A stretch of DNA of 64,000 nucleotides from Emticicia sp. C21 (GCF_003418935.1 NZ_QVMT01000004.1:248282-312281), one strand, 5' to 3'; positions 35,120 through 44,863 are shown, counted from the stretch's first letter. Notes: generated by a model from the sequence alone, not told the origin. Program-made: numbers and translations.

Positions 35120-36307
35120 ATGGTTTCCTTATTTCGTAATGCTTTCGGTGGACTTTCCCGGCAAGTGTGGTTATTGGCAATTGTGATGTTCGTCAACCGG
35201 AGTGGTACGATGGTCATTGCCTTTCTGACGGTTTATCTGACTCAAAAACTGCATTTCAGTGTGCAAGAAGCAGGTATAGTTATGACTATGTTTGGTGTTG
35301 GTTCTATTTTTGGAACCTGGATGGGCGGAAAGCTGACTGATAAAATAGGTTATTACCCCGTGCAATTCTGGAGCTTATTTCTCGGCGGAATCATGTTTAT
35401 CGTGATGGTACATACCCAGCATTTTTATCTCCTTTGTATTTATGCTTTTTTGTTAAGTACCTTTGGTGAAGCCTATCGCCCGGCCAACTCTGCTTCCATT
35501 GCCGATTTTAGTACGCCTGAAACCTTTACGCGCTCGGTTTCATTGATACGCTTAGCCATTAATTTAGGCTGGTCTATCGGTCCTGCTATTGGCGGTTTTC
35601 TGGCAGCAAGAGACTATGATTTACTTTTCTGGGCAGATGGTTTGACGAACATTGGTGCAGGAATATTCGTTTGGGCCTTTTTGAGAAGTACCCGAAAGAA
35701 AAAAGAAGCGGAAGCCACCGAAACAGTGATTGACAAAAAAGATTCAGCGCTAAGAGACCGTACCTACATGATATTTATCGTACTGGCTTCCTTATACGCT
35801 ATTGCTTTCTCACAACTATTTACGATTGGACCGCTTTTTTATAAACAAGCCTGTAATCTGACAGAAGTCCAGATTGGTTATTTGCTAGGGCTGAATGGCC
35901 TGATAGTAGCTCTATTTGAAATGATTTTTATCTATAAAATTGAGGGGAGATTTGAGCGCCTGGCACTAATAAGTTTCGGAGCATTTCTGGTAATACCCAA
36001 CTATATTATTTTCCTGCTCACGCACAATTATATCTGGCTGATTATCGGGATTATTTTTGCCACATTCTCTGAGATGTTTGCGATGCCTTTTATGAATGCA
36101 TTCAGTATAGAGCGGGCAAAGCCTCATAACAGAGGTCAATACTCAGCATTATATGCCATGAGTTGGTCTATTGCCCAGATTTCTGCGCCTTTGATAGGTA
36201 CACAAACGATAGCTTTGTTCGGATTTGATGCCCTGTGGTATATTCTGGGCTCTCTGGGGTTGGTGTCTACTTTAGGATTTGGAGCTTTACGCAAAAGGTT
36301 AGCGTAA
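35120..36307 (+). CDS. MFS transporter
   Basis: A 395-residue inner-membrane protein with about 12 hydrophobic helices in two halves. The loop between helices 2 and 3 has GTWMGGKLTDKIG, equivalent to the MFS signature G-x-x-x-D-R-x-G. The central loop (RSTRKKKEAEATETVIDKKDSALRD) is cytoplasmic. It resembles YdeE/MdtH-type efflux members, but the substrate cannot be read from sequence. It is divergent from the thiolase and shares a very short double promoter with it; joint regulation is possible. Confidence 0.85.
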   Translation: MVSLFRNAFGGLSRQVWLLAIVMFVNRSGTMVIAFLTVYLTQKLHFSVQEAGIVMTMFGVGSIFGTWMGGKLTDKIGYYPVQFWSLFLGGIMFIVMVHTQHFYLLCIYAFLLSTFGEAYRPANSASIADFSTPETFTRSVSLIRLAINLGWSIGPAIGGFLAARDYDLLFWADGLTNIGAGIFVWAFLRSTRKKKEAEATETVIDKKDSALRDRTYMIFIVLASLYAIAFSQLFTIGPLFYKQACNLTEVQIGYLLGLNGLIVALFEMIFIYKIEGRFERLALISFGAFLVIPNYIIFLLTHNYIWLIIGIIFATFSEMFAMPFMNAFSIERAKPHNRGQYSALYAMSWSIAQISAPLIGTQTIALFGFDALWYILGSLGLVSTLGFGALRKRLA

Positions 36308-36325
36308 AGCCCCGCCTCTTTAAGA

Positions 36326-37147
36326 CTAGTATAGTATAGGGTTTAGCTTTCCATCTGCAATACTTCCTACCGGCTTGCTATCAAGCCATGTCTGCCAGTC
36401 TGCCATACGATACTCATTGGTAGGTTCAATTACTTTAATATCTTTATCCATGTAAATCATAGTCATTACTTTACGAGGCTTTCCTGACAAATTAGCGCCC
36501 GCTCTGTGGTAAGTCCAACCCGCATGATAACTCACTTCGCCTAACGCAAAAGGCGTATCATTCATGCTGAATTGTTTCAAAGTTTCTGCCAGTAATGCTT
36601 CTGATTCGTCTGATATTTCCATATCCCGGCCAATTTCTACAGTCTGACTTTTTTCGGCAAATGCCAGAGGTCCCATCTCCATCGGCGTATCCTGCAAAGG
36701 TATCCATACCGTAATAGTATTTGGATTTGACAAGGGCCAGTAGAACTGGTCGGCATGCCAGGGCGTAATACCTCCAGTTGGTTCTTTGTAAAGGGCTTGG
36801 TCATGATAGAGTCTCACACCGGAGACTCCCATCAATTCCGTAGCAATTTGCGCCAGACGTTTTGAAAAAACAAACTCTTTCACCTCTTCGTTTTCCCGCC
36901 ACATATTCATGATTTGCAGGAAAGCCTTTTCGTAAGTCGTCCGCTCTTCCATCGGTTTTGTGAGCTTATTCAGTTTGAAAACCCAATCGGTAATGATTTC
37001 GCCGTAGTATGCTAATACTTCTGCTGAAAGAACATTTTTGAGTTTTACATAACCGTTTTCCCGATAAAATGCGATAGCTTCGTCTGACAATTGAAAAGGT
37101 TCGTTAAGTTGATGCAAAAGTATTGTTTTCTCTGAATGAGCAGTCAT
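36326..37147 (-). CDS. Phytanoyl-CoA dioxygenase (PhyH) family protein
   Basis: A 273-residue Fe(II)/2-oxoglutarate oxygenase of the PhyH family. The iron site is visible as H-x-D in PWHADQFYW, with the distal histidine in YHRAGANLSGKPRKVMTMIYM, where the arginine is placed to bind 2-oxoglutarate. Bacterial members hydroxylate small molecules or natural products; the substrate here is unknown. It is divergent from the AraC-type regulator, which probably controls it (inference from layout). Confidence 0.85.
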   Translation of the reverse strand: MTAHSEKTILLHQLNEPFQLSDEAIAFYRENGYVKLKNVLSAEVLAYYGEIITDWVFKLNKLTKPMEERTTYEKAFLQIMNMWRENEEVKEFVFSKRLAQIATELMGVSGVRLYHDQALYKEPTGGITPWHADQFYWPLSNPNTITVWIPLQDTPMEMGPLAFAEKSQTVEIGRDMEISDESEALLAETLKQFSMNDTPFALGEVSYHAGWTYHRAGANLSGKPRKVMTMIYMDKDIKVIEPTNEYRMADWQTWLDSKPVGSIADGKLNPILY

Positions 37148-37286
37148 TGCTTAATCATGTTATGGTTGAATAGAGTACCACAAATTTCGATAGAATTTTT
37201 CTAAGAAAAATCTTTATTATTTTCATTTTTATATAGTATTTTAACATAAATTTGTTCGCCTAAATAATTCTTATGTTAATTAATGT

Positions 37287-37303
37287 ATTACAATGATTGT
37301 AAT
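37287..37303. promoter_or_regulatory. Candidate operator before the AraC-type regulator
   Basis: ATTACAA and TTGTAAT flank TGA, a perfect 17-bp palindrome 22 bases before the regulator's ATG, in the divergent gap shared with the PhyH gene. A role in autoregulation is inferred. Confidence 0.4.
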
Positions 37304-37324
37304 ATCCTTGCTATTTTACCCTGA

Positions 37325-38170
37325 ATGAAAGCCCTGTTTGAAAAAATATTAGCCGATGAAGGTTCATCATTTCTGACCCGATATGTGGCTTTGCCTCAAT
37401 TTGATGCGCCGCTTCATTATCATCCTGAATATGAATTAACATTCATCGTTAAAGGACAAGGCAAAAGGTTTGTAGGAGACCATGTAGCCAATTTTGAAGC
37501 AGGTGATTTAGTTTTGTTAGGCTCAAACCTCCCCCATTTCTGGCGAAGCGATATAAATCCTAAAAAAGATGGAGAATTACATGAAGCCGTAGTTATTCAG
37601 TTTTCTACTGCTTTTGTCAATCATATATTAAATAACCTTCCGGAGTGTAAGTCTATTATTACGCTTTTGAATACAGCTAAATCAGGTATTCAATTTCCTC
37701 AAACATTAGCGCCATTTATCTGGAAAGTATTTGAAACCGAGGGTGTAACCAGGCTATTAGCCTTAATTAGCGCTTTAGAACAATTATCTATCTGCGAAGA
37801 CTACGAGCTTTTAGCAAGCGAGGGCTTTAGTATCAAGCCTGATGAGACTGAGAATGAGCGTATGCGAAAGATATTAGAGTTTACCTTAGAAAATTACAAA
37901 GAAGATATTTCACTTGACACTATTGCAGAAATTGCCAACCTGACTGTCCCTTCATTCTGTAGATATTTTAAATCACGTACCCGAAAAACCTATGTATATT
38001 TTCTGAACGAAATACGATTGAGTAATGCCCGCAAAATGCTAATGGACAATCAGTTAGATATAAGCCAGATTAGTATCGAATGTGGTTTTCAGAACCTATC
38101 GCATTTTCACAGGATTTTTAAGACCCAGACAGGTGTAACGCCTTTGGTTTATCGGAGGAGATTTGGATGA
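37325..38170 (+). CDS. AraC-family transcriptional regulator with N-terminal cupin
   Basis: A 281-residue regulator. Residues about 20-100 form a cupin sensor (PLHYHPEYELTFIVKGQGKRFVGDHVANFEAGDLVLLGSNLPHFW). Residues about 180-281 form the double helix-turn-helix (ISLDTIAEIANLTVPSFCRYFKSRTRKTYVYFLNEIRLSNARKML, then DISQISIECGFQNLSHFHRIFKTQTGVTPLVYRRRF). AraC members with cupins usually sense sugars or similar small molecules. It is divergent from PhyH; its stop abuts the stop of the TPR gene on the other strand with no spacer. Confidence 0.9.
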   Translation: MKALFEKILADEGSSFLTRYVALPQFDAPLHYHPEYELTFIVKGQGKRFVGDHVANFEAGDLVLLGSNLPHFWRSDINPKKDGELHEAVVIQFSTAFVNHILNNLPECKSIITLLNTAKSGIQFPQTLAPFIWKVFETEGVTRLLALISALEQLSICEDYELLASEGFSIKPDETENERMRKILEFTLENYKEDISLDTIAEIANLTVPSFCRYFKSRTRKTYVYFLNEIRLSNARKMLMDNQLDISQISIECGFQNLSHFHRIFKTQTGVTPLVYRRRFG

Positions 38171-38980
38171 TTATTTCTTGAATACCCCCTTAGGGTCTTC
38201 TTTCTTTTCTAACAATGCCAGCAGAATTTCAGGATTGGCATTTTGTGGGTCTAGCTCATAACCTTTATGGAAACTCTCCCATGCATCGTCAATCTGATTA
38301 TTGGTCAATCGTGCCAACGATAATTGCATATACGCATTGGCACATTCAGGAGATTTTCTTAGTGCACTGGCTAACAAATCAAATGTTTTATCCATGTGCT
38401 CGGTCTTTTTATCAACCATAAACCATTTCAGGTATACTGTTGATAAATCAACCATCAGGGTTACATTGTCTTCATCGTCTAGTTCAAGACCATGCTCCAT
38501 CAGATTGACAGCATCTTCATACTTCTCATTCTGATAGTTAATAACACCTAAACCCCAATAAACATCTACATTTTCATCATCGAGCAGATACGCCAGATTG
38601 AAACGGTAAGTAGCAGTATCTTTCTGGCCTTCACTTAAATATTCCCAAGCACGTATAGAGAAGAATTCACTTGCCTCTTTGCGGTTTTTAAAGTTCACAT
38701 CGCACACTTTCAGAAATTCGGCGTCAATAGCTTTCTGGCTGTCGGTTTTATCATATCCGCCAAACAGAGGCATCAGGTGGATATTTATTCCGGCAGGAGC
38801 GAAATGTTTTTTTGCGTTCTTTTTTTCAGTTTCGGGAATAAAAGAATTTGGCTTGGTAGTGTGTGTGGTGTTTGATGAAAAAACACTCACATTTGTACTT
38901 TGTGAACGAAAAACAGGTTGTTGCGCCAGTAACTCGACTGAAACTAGTACAGATACACACGAAAACAAAATCAATCTCAT
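38171..38980 (-). CDS. Secreted TPR protein
   Basis: A 269-residue protein with a signal peptide (MRLILFSCVSVLVSVELLAQQ). The second half has three or four tetratricopeptide repeats (DVYWGLGVINYQNEKYEDAVNLMEHGLELDDED, HMDKTFDLLASALRKSPECANAYMQLSLARL, DDAWESFHKGYELDPQNANPEI). The start was set to ATG 38980; a GTG codon directly before it is also possible. Partner proteins are unknown. Confidence 0.78.
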   Translation of the reverse strand: MRLILFSCVSVLVSVELLAQQPVFRSQSTNVSVFSSNTTHTTKPNSFIPETEKKNAKKHFAPAGINIHLMPLFGGYDKTDSQKAIDAEFLKVCDVNFKNRKEASEFFSIRAWEYLSEGQKDTATYRFNLAYLLDDENVDVYWGLGVINYQNEKYEDAVNLMEHGLELDDEDNVTLMVDLSTVYLKWFMVDKKTEHMDKTFDLLASALRKSPECANAYMQLSLARLTNNQIDDAWESFHKGYELDPQNANPEILLALLEKKEDPKGVFKK

Positions 38981-39146
38981 CACTTATCTTGACATGAACA
39001 TCGATTAAATAACGCAGGGTCTGGCAATATTATTAGAATTTTTGGAAATTTTAATAAATCTGCAAAACCTTTTGTTTTAAAGAGTCTCTGAAGAGCTTAT
39101 ATCTGGCTCATGTAAAGGGAAAGCAACTATAATAGTTGGAGAAGTG

Positions 39147-40457
39147 TTAAGCAACTACTTCACCATATAAGTCAAATTCGGTGGCATCAGTGATTCTGAC
39201 ATTGGCAAAATCTCCTCTGCGCACATATTGAGAAGCGGGCACTAATACTTCATTGTCTACTTCGGGAGAATCAAACTCAGTCCGGCCAATAAAGTATCCG
39301 CCTTCTTTTTTATCAAACAGTACTTTATATGTTTTACCTATTTTCTCCTGATTCATTTCCTGTGAAATTCCTTGCTGCAATTCCATAATCAAATCGTTGC
39401 GCTCCTGTTTTACTTCGGCTGGCACATCGTCAATCATTGAATAAGCATGTGTATTTTCTTCATGTGAATACTGGAAAACGCCTAAACGCTCGAATCTGGT
39501 GTCTTCTACAAAACGGTACATTTCTTCAAAATGCTCTTCTGTTTCGCCCGGGTGTCCGGTAATCAAAGTCGTACGCAAGGCAATATCAGGTACAGTATCA
39601 CGAATAGTTTTAATCAGGTCTTCCGTTTTCTCTCTGGTGATACCTCTGCGCATCATTTTCAACATTTCGGTTGAACCATGTTGCAAAGGCATATCGAGAT
39701 ACTTACAGATATTTGAACGATTCTTCATTACATCAAGAATTTCTAAAGGAAAACCTGATGGGTAGGCATATTGCAGACGAATCCACTCAATTCCTTCTAC
39801 ATCTGACAATTGGTCGAGTAAATTAGCTAATTCGCGTTTCTTATACAAGTCCAATCCATAATAAGTTAAATCCTGTGCTAACAGAATTAACTCTTTTGTG
39901 CCTTTTCTAGCGAGGTTTTTTGCTTCCAGCACCAATTGATCAATCGGTTTTGAAAGGTGTTTGCCTCTCATTAATGGAATAGCACAAAAACTACAAGGAC
40001 GATCACAACCTTCCGAAATTTTCATGTAGGCATAGTGCGCCGGAGTAGTTAACAAACGCTCCCCTACCAGTTCCTGCTTATAATCAGCTTTTAAGGTCTT
40101 TAATATACGTGGTAATTCGTTGGTGCCGAACCAGGCATCAACGGTCGGAATTTCAACTTCTAATTCGTCTTTGTAACGATGTGATAAACAGCCTGTTACA
40201 TATACTTTATCTACTACACCAGCGTCTTTAGCATCGGTATAGCGAAGAATGGTATCTATTGATTCCTGTTTGGCATTATCAATGAAACCACAGGTATTAA
40301 TGATAACTATATTAGCATCATCCTTTTTTGACTCATGTGTTACGTTATACCCATTCCCTTTCAACTGTGTGTAAAGCTCCTCAGAATCGACCAGATTTTT
40401 CGAACAGCCAAGCGTAACTATATTTACTTTATTTTTAACCGAACCTTTTGTTTTCAA
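39147..40457 (-). CDS. rimO: Ribosomal protein S12 methylthiotransferase
   Basis: Radical-SAM enzyme that adds a methylthio group to an aspartate of ribosomal protein S12. The 436-residue product has the N-terminal methylthiotransferase domain with three cluster cysteines (C18 in TLGCSKN, C56, C90), the radical-SAM cluster C151-x3-C155-x2-C158 (EGCDRPCSFCAIP) and a C-terminal TRAM domain (GKTYKVLFDKKEGGYFIGRTEFDSPEVDNEVLV). CSKN after the first strand favours RimO over MiaB. The start codon is TTG at 40457-40455, giving MKTKGSVKNKVNIVTLGC as in relatives. Confidence 0.95.
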   Translation of the reverse strand: MKTKGSVKNKVNIVTLGCSKNLVDSEELYTQLKGNGYNVTHESKKDDANIVIINTCGFIDNAKQESIDTILRYTDAKDAGVVDKVYVTGCLSHRYKDELEVEIPTVDAWFGTNELPRILKTLKADYKQELVGERLLTTPAHYAYMKISEGCDRPCSFCAIPLMRGKHLSKPIDQLVLEAKNLARKGTKELILLAQDLTYYGLDLYKKRELANLLDQLSDVEGIEWIRLQYAYPSGFPLEILDVMKNRSNICKYLDMPLQHGSTEMLKMMRRGITREKTEDLIKTIRDTVPDIALRTTLITGHPGETEEHFEEMYRFVEDTRFERLGVFQYSHEENTHAYSMIDDVPAEVKQERNDLIMELQQGISQEMNQEKIGKTYKVLFDKKEGGYFIGRTEFDSPEVDNEVLVPASQYVRRGDFANVRITDATEFDLYGEVVA

Positions 40458-40609
40458 CTTTTTATTAATTGGTATATGATAGGCATAGAATAGTTAAACG
40501 ACTATTCAGCCTACAAAGTTCGGAAAAGAATGGGATATTAAAAAACTTCGGGAGATTAACAGGCTTAATTACAAGTATTTATAAATAAAGCCACATTTAT
40601 AGAATACAA

Positions 40610-40700
40610 AATTTTGCCACGATGTACACAATAAAACACAATGTTACACTATAAAAAAATTGTGTCACATCGTGCATTTAGTGTACATTGTGGCAAAATT
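40610..40700. repeat. Large imperfect inverted repeat between rimO and the DeoR-type gene
   Basis: Outer arms AATTTTGCCACGATGTACAC (40610-40629) and GTGTACATTGTGGCAAAATT (40681-40700) match at 19 of 20 positions. Inside, CACGATGT, ACACAAT and their complements recur, so several folds compete. It lies after the DeoR gene and may double as its terminator. Confidence 0.75.
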
Positions 40701-40715
40701 CATATACCACATTAT

Positions 40716-41486
40716 TCATAATAATTTTATCCCTGCCTGATGATAGCTTGCCAACTCTGGAGCATGATTATCTAATTCAGTAATCAGATAATCTATTTCA
40801 TTGGGTTTACAGATACCCCCTCTACAAACGGTATTGAGTTTTTCAGAGATAGATAATACCACTATTTTTTTAGAAGCCCTGATCATAGCCTTTTTTACCT
40901 GCACTACTTCAAGATCAGAGTCTGTCACCCCAAACTTGGCATCAATACCATTAGTACCTACCATGCATAAGTCGAATGACATCTCGCTTAGTTTCAGAAT
41001 AGAGTCTCCACCCACAGATATCTTGGCATCTTTTGATAATTTACCACCTATAAAAATTACCTCAATATTCGGGTGTTTCAATAGTTCCTCTGCTGTCATT
41101 AGACTTACCGTGCAAAAGGTAGCGTTCAGGTCTTTAGGCAATAGCTTGATTACCTCTCTCAAAGTAGTTCCTCCACTGGTTAGAATCAGCATCCCATCCT
41201 GAATAAGGCTGACTGCTTTTTTCGCAATAATCAATTTTTGCTCCCTGGCATAAACCACATCCTCGCTACTATTGCCCGAATAAGAAACCGATAAAGCCCC
41301 GCCGTGCACCTTAACCAATTTACCGCTTTCTGCCAGTTCGTTCAGGTCTCGTCTGATGGTGTCTTCTGAAACATTGAGCTGGCTGCAAAGGTCTGACGAC
41401 AGAACTTTATTATGTAAATTAAGTTCTTTAATAATGAAATCCTGACGTTCTTTTTTTAATAGCAGAGGCGTTGCGACTTTGTGCAT
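40716..41486 (-). CDS. DeoR-family transcriptional regulator
   Basis: A 256-residue sugar-type repressor. Residues about 15-70 are the DeoR helix-turn-helix (LNLHNKVLSSDLCSQLNVSEDTIRRDLNELAESGKLVKVHGGAL). The rest is the DeoRC sensor with the conserved TSGGTTLREVI, VIFIGGKLSKDAKISVGG and CMVGTNGIDAKFGVTDSD. Members usually respond to a phosphorylated sugar. It is divergent from susC, and a 13-bp repeat occurs on both sides of the gap, so it probably controls the SusC/SusD pair. Confidence 0.9.
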   Translation of the reverse strand: MHKVATPLLLKKERQDFIIKELNLHNKVLSSDLCSQLNVSEDTIRRDLNELAESGKLVKVHGGALSVSYSGNSSEDVVYAREQKLIIAKKAVSLIQDGMLILTSGGTTLREVIKLLPKDLNATFCTVSLMTAEELLKHPNIEVIFIGGKLSKDAKISVGGDSILKLSEMSFDLCMVGTNGIDAKFGVTDSDLEVVQVKKAMIRASKKIVVLSISEKLNTVCRGGICKPNEIDYLITELDNHAPELASYHQAGIKLL

Positions 41487-41494
41487 TATTGATT

Positions 41495-41507
41495 TGCGGT
41501 TTTATGC
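41495..41507 (+). promoter_or_regulatory. Candidate DeoR operator, repeat 1
   Basis: TGCGGTTTTATGC, just upstream of the DeoR start codon. It recurs identically 139 bp away before susC. DeoR proteins often bind widely spaced repeats and loop the DNA. Confidence 0.5.
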
Positions 41508-41633
41508 AATTTTATATAAGCTAAATTATATAATTTTTCTCAAAGGTAAAGTAAATCGAATAAATATTTCAAATAAGTATTTTACAATCAATTTTTTAGT
41601 AGTAAATATGCAAATCAATCTGCTATTCAGAAA

Positions 41634-41646
41634 TGCGGTTTTATGC
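41634..41646 (+). promoter_or_regulatory. Candidate DeoR operator, repeat 2
   Basis: TGCGGTTTTATGC, 46 bases before the susC start, in the same orientation as repeat 1. I see no clear TAnnTTTG box in the gap. Confidence 0.5.
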
Positions 41647-41692
41647 GTTTTTCAAACAGCTATTTACTTAATCATATTAAACTCTTATTCTT

Positions 41693-44600
41693 ATGATGAA
41701 AAATTACCAGGTAAAATTAAGGACTTTTACTTATGTAGCTGTGATGCTGCTATGCTCGCTGAGCGTATGGGCACAAAGAACAGCTTACGTAATTAAAGGT
41801 AAAGTTTCAGATGCTTCAGGAGGTGTGCCCGGAGCAACTGTTAAAATTGACGGAACAGCCTTTGGAACGATGACCGACTTAGAAGGGTCATACACATTGA
41901 ATGTCAATCTTAACCCGGGAAGATACAAAATTTCGGTGAGCTCGGTAGGATATGCTACGAAAGTACAAGAAGTAAATCTCGATAATCAGACAGTAATTAC
42001 CTTAGATGCAACCCTGACAGATGATGTAATGAACCTTGATGAGGTGGTGGTAACGGGTTCTACTATCCGTACGTCCCGTCGTGAGTTAGGAAATGCCATC
42101 AGTGCGGTGAATGCCGACCAATTGAAAGAGACAGGATCATCAAACCTGGTAAGTGCCTTACAAGGTAAAGTACCCGGTGCACAAATTACCCAGAATTCAG
42201 GAGACCCTGCCGGTGGAATTACCGTTCGTTTGCGTGGGGTAAAATCAATTCAGGGCAGTTCAGACCCTTTATATGTAATTGACGGGGTTATTGTGAGTAA
42301 CTCATCTGCCAACGTTTCGCAAACAGCTTTGGGTAATCAGGTAGGTGCGGCAACCATCGGTACCAACCGTTTGGCTGATATCAATCCGTCAGATATTGAA
42401 AGCATCAATGTGATTAATGGTGCGGCAGCTGCAGCGCAATATGGTTCGCGGGCAGCGAATGGAGTGGTTTTGATTACCACCAAACGTGGTAAAACAGGTA
42501 CTCCCCGCGTTACTTTTACAACCAGTGTTAATGCTAATGAGCTACGCAAAAAGGTATTTATCTCTACGTATGGCAAGCAGTTTGGTTTTGCAGGACTTCG
42601 TTTGCATACGATTGGCGTTGTTTCACCCGCCCAGATTGCAGCTAATCCGGGAACAACTGTTGTAAATATTCAACGTGACGGAACCAATAACAATCTGGCT
42701 AGTAACCTCGTTGATGTAAAACGCTACGATTATCAGGACCAGATATTCCAGACAGGTCTGGGAACAGATAATAATGTATCCATCAGTGGTGGCAATGATA
42801 GAACCCAATATTTTGCTTCGTTGTCGTACATGAAAAATGAGGGTATCATTAAAGGTACAGATTTCAACCGTTATGGGGTAAGAGCCAGAGTTGACCAACG
42901 TCTGGCCAACTGGGCAAAAATGTCGGTAGGTCTAAGTTATACCAATAGTTTTTCAAATGAAAAAGCCAATGGTAACGTATTCTACAGCCCTATCAACTCG
43001 GTTAATATCACCAATAATATTTACGATATTACCGTACGCGATGCAGCAGGAAATTTACAAGCAGTTGAGCCAACCCGTGTAAATCCATTGACTACTATTG
43101 AAGCCATGAAGTTTACGCAAGCTGTTAATCGTACAGTAAATGACTTCCAGTTAAACCTAACGCCTTTTAAAGGTTTTGCTATTGACTGGATTGTTGGGGT
43201 TGATGCTTATGCAGCTTTAGGTAAAAACTATATTCCGGCTTACCCTTATCAGGCAGTTGCAGGTCTTCCTGCTGAGCGCTATCCGAATGGTTATGCAGCT
43301 AATGCCAACAATAACTCTTTGCTTTTCAATACTGACTTAAACATTTCATATCAGCGAGAATTAAGCAAAGATTTCACCATGAACCTGATTGCAGGGGGTA
43401 ACTACCAATCGAGCAAAGTAGAATTTGCCAGGGCAAGTGGTGAAAACCTTGCTCCTTTCATTGAAACGGTAAGTGGAGCGGCAAGTACAACCGTAACAGC
43501 AGGTTTTGGTGTAGACCAATACAATCTAAGTGGATTTTTCGGACAGGCTACTTTTGGGTATAAAAACCTGGCTTTCATAACAGGAGCTATCCGTCAGGAT
43601 CGTTCGTCTAAATTCTCTCCAAGCGAAACCAAACAATTATATCCTAAGTTAAGCGGTAGCTTCGTACCATCTGATCTGGATTTCTGGAAAAACAGTAAAA
43701 TTAACAATATCATAAGTGGTTTAAAACTACGTGCTTCGTGGGGAGAGGCCGGAAACCTGACAGGTATTGGCTCTTACGACCGTTTCTGGCAATTCCTGCC
43801 TGTACCGCTTTTAGGAAGAAACACGATTGTTCCGAGTTCAACTTTAGCTAACCCAAGTGTGCGTCCTGAACGTATGACCGAGACAGAAGGTGGTGCAGAC
43901 CTTTCGTTCTGGAAAAACAAAATCAACTTAGGTGTAACAATTTACAAACAAACTATCTCAGACCTTGTGGTAAACCGTGTATTAGCAGCTACAACAGGTG
44001 GAACAAGTATCGTTAATAACGTGGGTACCATGGAGAACAAAGGACTTGAAATCGCTTTGAATGTAACACCTGTTAAAACAAAAGATTTCAACTGGGATTT
44101 CACCATTATTTACAACCGCAATCGCAACAAAGTTATCAGCTTGGGTAGTCCAACTGTAGCTATTGCCAATGCAGCCGGTGCTCCTGTTTTCTTGATTCAG
44201 GGACAACCAGCCTCTGTATTCTATGAGTTCCCTTACGCCAGAAACACAGATGGAACTTTATTGCTTACCTCACAAGGTTTGCCACAACGTGAAAGAGGTA
44301 CACAAGCCAATAATGCTGTTGTATATGAACCAAAACGCGATGCTGCAGGACAACCTTCGTACGAGGCAGGAACTACTTTTGTAAGAACAATTATTGGTAA
44401 CCCTAATCCTGATTGGACAGGCTCATTCGTTAACTCACTTGGCTGGAAAAACTTCAGTTTCAGATTCTTGTTAGATGCCGTGCAAGGGGTTAGCGTATTC
44501 AATGCTGATAAACGTACAAGAAACAACGTAGGAATAGGTGATATTGCAGAAAAAGAAATGACCGGAGAATTACCTCGTGGGTATGTATTCTCATTGGCGA

Positions 44601-44863
44601 ACATCAGCGAATATCGTGTGGATAATGGTTCATTTGTGAAGCTACGTGAATTGTCGTTTGGCTACCAATTGCCTAATATCATTAAGGGTATCAGCAATAT
44701 CAATCTTACTTTGGTTGGTCGTAACCTGATGTCGTGGGATAAATACAATGGCTATGACCCTGAAACCAATGCTGGTGGTAACAACGATTTATTGCGTAAC
44801 GTAGACTTCGGTAACGTACCGATTCCGAAAACTTATCAGGTTCAGTTAACAGCTACATTCTGA
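41693..44863 (+). CDS. SusC/RagA-family TonB-linked outer-membrane transporter
   Basis: A 1056-residue outer-membrane protein that takes up large nutrients with a SusD-type lid. A signal peptide ends near AQ at residue 27-28; a carboxypeptidase-regulatory-like domain follows (about 30-120, VIKGKVSDASGGVPGATVKIDGTA), then the SusC signature around DEVVVTG, the plug (SALQGKVPGAQI, GGITVRLRGVKSI, PLYVIDGV) and a 22-strand-type barrel to the C-terminal aromatic residue. No glycan specificity can be read from it. It is followed 95 bp later by the SusD partner and controlled, probably, by the divergent DeoR regulator. Confidence 0.95.
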   Translation: MMKNYQVKLRTFTYVAVMLLCSLSVWAQRTAYVIKGKVSDASGGVPGATVKIDGTAFGTMTDLEGSYTLNVNLNPGRYKISVSSVGYATKVQEVNLDNQTVITLDATLTDDVMNLDEVVVTGSTIRTSRRELGNAISAVNADQLKETGSSNLVSALQGKVPGAQITQNSGDPAGGITVRLRGVKSIQGSSDPLYVIDGVIVSNSSANVSQTALGNQVGAATIGTNRLADINPSDIESINVINGAAAAAQYGSRAANGVVLITTKRGKTGTPRVTFTTSVNANELRKKVFISTYGKQFGFAGLRLHTIGVVSPAQIAANPGTTVVNIQRDGTNNNLASNLVDVKRYDYQDQIFQTGLGTDNNVSISGGNDRTQYFASLSYMKNEGIIKGTDFNRYGVRARVDQRLANWAKMSVGLSYTNSFSNEKANGNVFYSPINSVNITNNIYDITVRDAAGNLQAVEPTRVNPLTTIEAMKFTQAVNRTVNDFQLNLTPFKGFAIDWIVGVDAYAALGKNYIPAYPYQAVAGLPAERYPNGYAANANNNSLLFNTDLNISYQRELSKDFTMNLIAGGNYQSSKVEFARASGENLAPFIETVSGAASTTVTAGFGVDQYNLSGFFGQATFGYKNLAFITGAIRQDRSSKFSPSETKQLYPKLSGSFVPSDLDFWKNSKINNIISGLKLRASWGEAGNLTGIGSYDRFWQFLPVPLLGRNTIVPSSTLANPSVRPERMTETEGGADLSFWKNKINLGVTIYKQTISDLVVNRVLAATTGGTSIVNNVGTMENKGLEIALNVTPVKTKDFNWDFTIIYNRNRNKVISLGSPTVAIANAAGAPVFLIQGQPASVFYEFPYARNTDGTLLLTSQGLPQRERGTQANNAVVYEPKRDAAGQPSYEAGTTFVRTIIGNPNPDWTGSFVNSLGWKNFSFRFLLDAVQGVSVFNADKRTRNNVGIGDIAEKEMTGELPRGYVFSLANISEYRVDNGSFVKLRELSFGYQLPNIIKGISNINLTLVGRNLMSWDKYNGYDPETNAGGNNDLLRNVDFGNVPIPKTYQVQLTATF

